This document shows, piece by piece, positions 61,755 through 64,000 of a stretch of DNA of 64,000 nucleotides. This stretch comes from Lachnospiraceae bacterium (GTDB taxonomy: Bacteria; Bacillota; Clostridia; Lachnospirales; Lachnospiraceae), in the NCBI GenBank assembly GCA_009911505.1, contig QXXL01000019.1, positions 1 through 64,000 on the forward strand, in the 5' to 3' direction. The position numbers and the translations under genes were made by a program. Every line of letters starts with the position of its first letter. The first letter of the stretch is position 1. The notes beneath the pieces were generated by a model. It was not told the DNA's origin. It did no database searches and saw only the letters and a list, made by a program, of their open reading frames with translations.

Positions 61755-61794
61755 AACGGGTACCAAGCATCCAAAGCTTTTTGAAATCATAAGG

Positions 61795-62040
61795 TTACTG
61801 GTTAAGAATGCTGTTTTTATATTGCTGCAGGCATTCCTCTAGCTTTTTTAGTTCCTCTTTTGAGATCCTATTAATTTCTTCTTGTGTATGGGTATGATAA
61901 AATAATGGAGAAAATAATTCAAAACAATTCCTATAAAAAAAACTCAATTTGCAATCTTCCTTTTGTATTTTATTATAATATACTATTTTTTGTAATATTT
62001 TTTTCATTTTATTTTCTTTACGCTTATTTTTTATTTTCAT
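61795..62040 (-). CDS. Hypothetical protein
   Basis: The 81-aa frame (MKIKNKRKENKMKKILQKIVYYNKIQKEDCK..., ending EEELKKLEECLQQYKNSILNQ-like helices) has a weak AGGAAAAAAG site before ATG 62040. It diverges from the XRE gene at 62169. Base composition is very AT-rich here, so a chance frame is possible. Confidence 0.4.
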   Translation of the reverse strand: MKIKNKRKENKMKKILQKIVYYNKIQKEDCKLSFFYRNCFELFSPLFYHTHTQEEINRISKEELKKLEECLQQYKNSILNQ

Positions 62041-62168
62041 TTTGCAAACTTTTTTCCTTTCTTACATGATTTATTATTTATTATATAGTATATAAATATA
62101 TCCTGTCTATAAAATCAGTTATTATTTTTTCATTATTGTTATATAATGGTCAAAAAAGAGGTATAGAG

Positions 62169-62378
62169 ATGAAATATTTACACATTAGGATAACAGAACT
62201 TTTACAAGAGCATAATATATCTAAGACAAAAATATGTAAAGATCTTGACCTGCAGAGAGGAAACTTTAACCGGTATTGCCGGGATGAGTTCCAAAGGATC
62301 GATGCAGGTTTAATTTTAAAATTATGTGACTATTTTAACTGTTCCGTAAGTGATTTATTGGAGATTAAAGAAAAATAA
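62169..62378 (+). CDS. XRE-family regulator (HTH_26 type)
   Basis: The 69-aa product is one HTH (IRITELLQEHNISKTKICKDLDLQRGNFNRYCRDEFQRIDAGLILKLCDYFNCSVSDLLEI). ATG 62169 follows AGAGGTATAGAG. It may repress the divergent gene and itself. A terminator follows at once. Confidence 0.85.
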   Translation: MKYLHIRITELLQEHNISKTKICKDLDLQRGNFNRYCRDEFQRIDAGLILKLCDYFNCSVSDLLEIKEK

Positions 62379-62383
62379 GAATG

Positions 62384-62433
62384 CATGGATATTGTAAAAA
62401 TTTGATTTTTCATTATCCATGTTTTTTTATTTT
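62384..62433 (+). terminator. Terminator after the XRE gene
   Basis: CATGGATA and TATCCATG pair around a 22-nt loop and are followed by TTTTTTTATTTTT. Confidence 0.75.
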
Positions 62434-62541
62434 TCCCATTACTAAAAACACAGCTTATATTCTGCCAGATTCTTTGAATCTTCCGAAATGGTGTGTTATA
62501 ATATCTATAAAATATTATTTTACCAGAAGGAGGAAGCCGAA

Positions 62542-64000
62542 ATGTACAAACGGCGTATACAGCAGTCTTTGATAGTGGCAGCATGTGTTATTATTGCTGT
62601 TGTTTTGGTAGTTGTAGCGGGTAAGGTTATCCATAAATATACACCAACAAAGGAAGAAAAGGATCTATATGAGTACTATGGGGTAGAAGGGGATCAGGCA
62701 GCTGCAATTGTACTTAACCATGAGATTTTAGAGCAGAAAGCAGTTGTAAAGGATAACATGCTGTATCTGGAATATGATACAGTTAGGAAACTGTTGAACG
62801 ACCGTTTTTATTGGGACGGGAATGAAAACCTTTTACTCTACACAACGGCGTCTGATGTAATAACAGCGCTAGCTTTGGAAAAAGAGTATTCCATCACAAA
62901 GAAAAAAGAAGAAGTGGATTATGTCATTGTATACGCAGACGGGCAAACGGCATATATCGCAATGGAGTACATCAAGAAATATACGGATCTGGATTATCAA
63001 TTTTACAAAGATCCTAACCGTATGGTTGTAACGACAGACTGGTCGGATTACACCTCAGTTCCTGTCCGGGGGGATACACAAATCCGATATCAGGGCGGAA
63101 TTAAAAGCCCTATACTTGCACATGTTGAAAAAGATACCAGCCTCACGCTTTTAGAAAGCGGGGAAAATTGGAATAAAGTCGCTACAGAAGACGGAATTAT
63201 TGGTTATATTAAAAAGAAAAGGCTGGGGAAAGAAGAGACAAAAAGCTATAACCACACATATGAAGAGGAAACATTTGAGCATATTTTAAAAGACGAAAAA
63301 GTGACGATGGCATGGCATCAGGTAACGACGAAAGAAGCAAACAATAATGTTACAAATGTAATTGCAGCAACAAAGGGGCTAAATGTAATTTCCCCTACCT
63401 GGTTTTACTTAAATGATAATGACGGGAACCTAATGGACCTGGCAAGCACAGACTATGTAGATTACTGCCACAGCCAGGGGATTGATGTATGGGCACTTGT
63501 CAACAATTTGGAGAATGATGAAGCAGATTCTACGGAAGTATTAACACATACTTCCAAACGGAAAAAAATGGCCAACCAATTGATAGCAGCCGCAATCCAA
63601 TATAATCTTGATGGGATAAATTTAGACTTTGAAGCCCTTCCACAGGAAGCAGGGGACGCATATGTTCAATTTATCCGCGAACTTTCCTTAAAATGTGAAA
63701 ATAACGGGATAATACTTTCTGTAGATAATTATGTACCTATGGAATACAACCGGTTTTATAACCGAAGGGAACAGGCAAACTTTGCAGATTATATTATTAT
63801 TATGGGATATGACGAACATTATGCCGGATCGGATGAAGGATCGGTTGCTTCGATTGGATTTGTCGAGGAAGGTATTGCTAATACGCTACAAGAGGTTCCT
63901 GCAGAGCAGCTGATATTAGGAGCACCATTTTTTACAAGGGTCTGGGCCGAAAAGCCAAAGGAAGCTACAGATGACGTAGAAGCGGCAGCCGAAGGTTACG
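62542..64000 (+). CDS. GH18-family glycosidase with SH3 domain, cut by the right edge
   Basis: ATG 62542 follows AGAAGGAGGAAGCC, and the frame is open to the window end (486 codons). An N-terminal membrane helix (LIVAACVIIAVVLVVVAGKVI) is followed by a copper-amine-oxidase-like N-terminal region, an SH3 domain (about 180-230: IRYQGGIKSPILAHVEKDTSL) and a GH18 barrel with the catalytic motif DGINLDFE (Glu364). This is the layout of YaaH/SleL-like and other clostridial GH18 cell-wall enzymes. It probably cuts peptidoglycan or another glycan outside the cell. Confidence 0.88.
   Translation, partial: MYKRRIQQSLIVAACVIIAVVLVVVAGKVIHKYTPTKEEKDLYEYYGVEGDQAAAIVLNHEILEQKAVVKDNMLYLEYDTVRKLLNDRFYWDGNENLLLYTTASDVITALALEKEYSITKKKEEVDYVIVYADGQTAYIAMEYIKKYTDLDYQFYKDPNRMVVTTDWSDYTSVPVRGDTQIRYQGGIKSPILAHVEKDTSLTLLESGENWNKVATEDGIIGYIKKKRLGKEETKSYNHTYEEETFEHILKDEKVTMAWHQVTTKEANNNVTNVIAATKGLNVISPTWFYLNDNDGNLMDLASTDYVDYCHSQGIDVWALVNNLENDEADSTEVLTHTSKRKKMANQLIAAAIQYNLDGINLDFEALPQEAGDAYVQFIRELSLKCENNGIILSVDNYVPMEYNRFYNRREQANFADYIIIMGYDEHYAGSDEGSVASIGFVEEGIANTLQEVPAEQLILGAPFFTRVWAEKPKEATDDVEAAAEGY

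Overview
The window looks like a Lachnospiraceae-type Clostridia (Firmicutes) genome. The evidence is AGGAGG-type ribosome sites before most genes, frequent GTG/TTG starts, Tn916-like excisionase/integrase and sigma-like genes, a MecA adaptor, many ECF sigma/anti-sigma pairs, BspA-type leucine-rich repeats and GH18/SH3 envelope proteins. I cannot name the species. By eye the base composition is a mosaic: about 1-3.7 kb and 31-45 kb are GC-rich, most of 3.7-26 kb is AT-richer, and everything right of 45 kb is AT-rich.

Layout. 1-0.64 kb: tRNA cluster (partial His, Glu-CTC, Glu-TTC, Lys) with an XRE gene inside it. 0.7-3.7 kb: mobile-element genes (DUF5348-like protein, serine recombinase with a 13-bp inverted repeat upstream, Tn916 Orf8/Orf7-like pair, XRE regulator). 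4.0-11.9 kb: two transporter modules on the minus strand. One is RR-HK-DUF308-like protein-ABC-FtsX ending in a frameshifted receiver gene. The other is GntR-ABC-permease plus an unlisted 41-aa membrane protein. 12-19.3 kb: an AgrC/AgrA-like (GHKL kinase/LytTR regulator) pair, a deletion-fused remnant of a second pair, a CPBP membrane protein, two DUF-type proteins, a small protein/XRE pair and a short peptide ORF. Several of these have the same twin ACAGAT operator, which suggests one LytTR regulon. 19.4-26.1 kb: RR-ABC-FtsX-ABC-ABC2-HK, a bacteriocin-immunity-like set without visible biosynthesis genes. 26.1-31 kb: repeat remnants, two ECF sigma/anti-sigma pairs and a second copy of the small protein/XRE pair.

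31-45 kb is a DNA-metabolism module, almost all on the minus strand: ParM/ParR-like partition genes (parM is frameshifted), a PIN toxin/antitoxin, CHC2 primase, an ERF-like annealing protein, a DNA methylase-like protein, a RecD2-type helicase, a YqaJ-type exonuclease and several unknowns, behind a leader with a terminator hairpin. 45.3-47.2 kb is the integration end: xis, int, terminator, a complete tRNA-Cys and, beside it, the 5' half of a second tRNA-Cys cut in the anticodon loop. No conjugation genes are visible, so the other end of the element probably lies beyond the left edge, or the element is defective.

47.3-64 kb looks chromosomal or otherwise distinct: a repeated secreted protein, an ECF sigma/beta-propeller pair, a four-gene operon (TIR, helical protein, SPFH-like protein, membrane SH3 protein), a secreted tandem-SGNH/LRR protein, MecA, a kinase/degenerate P-loop locus with two frame breaks, an XRE gene and a GH18 enzyme cut by the window edge. 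The best candidates for an undescribed system are the TIR-SPFH-SH3 operon at 51.3-55.3 kb and the LytTR-controlled island at 12-26 kb.
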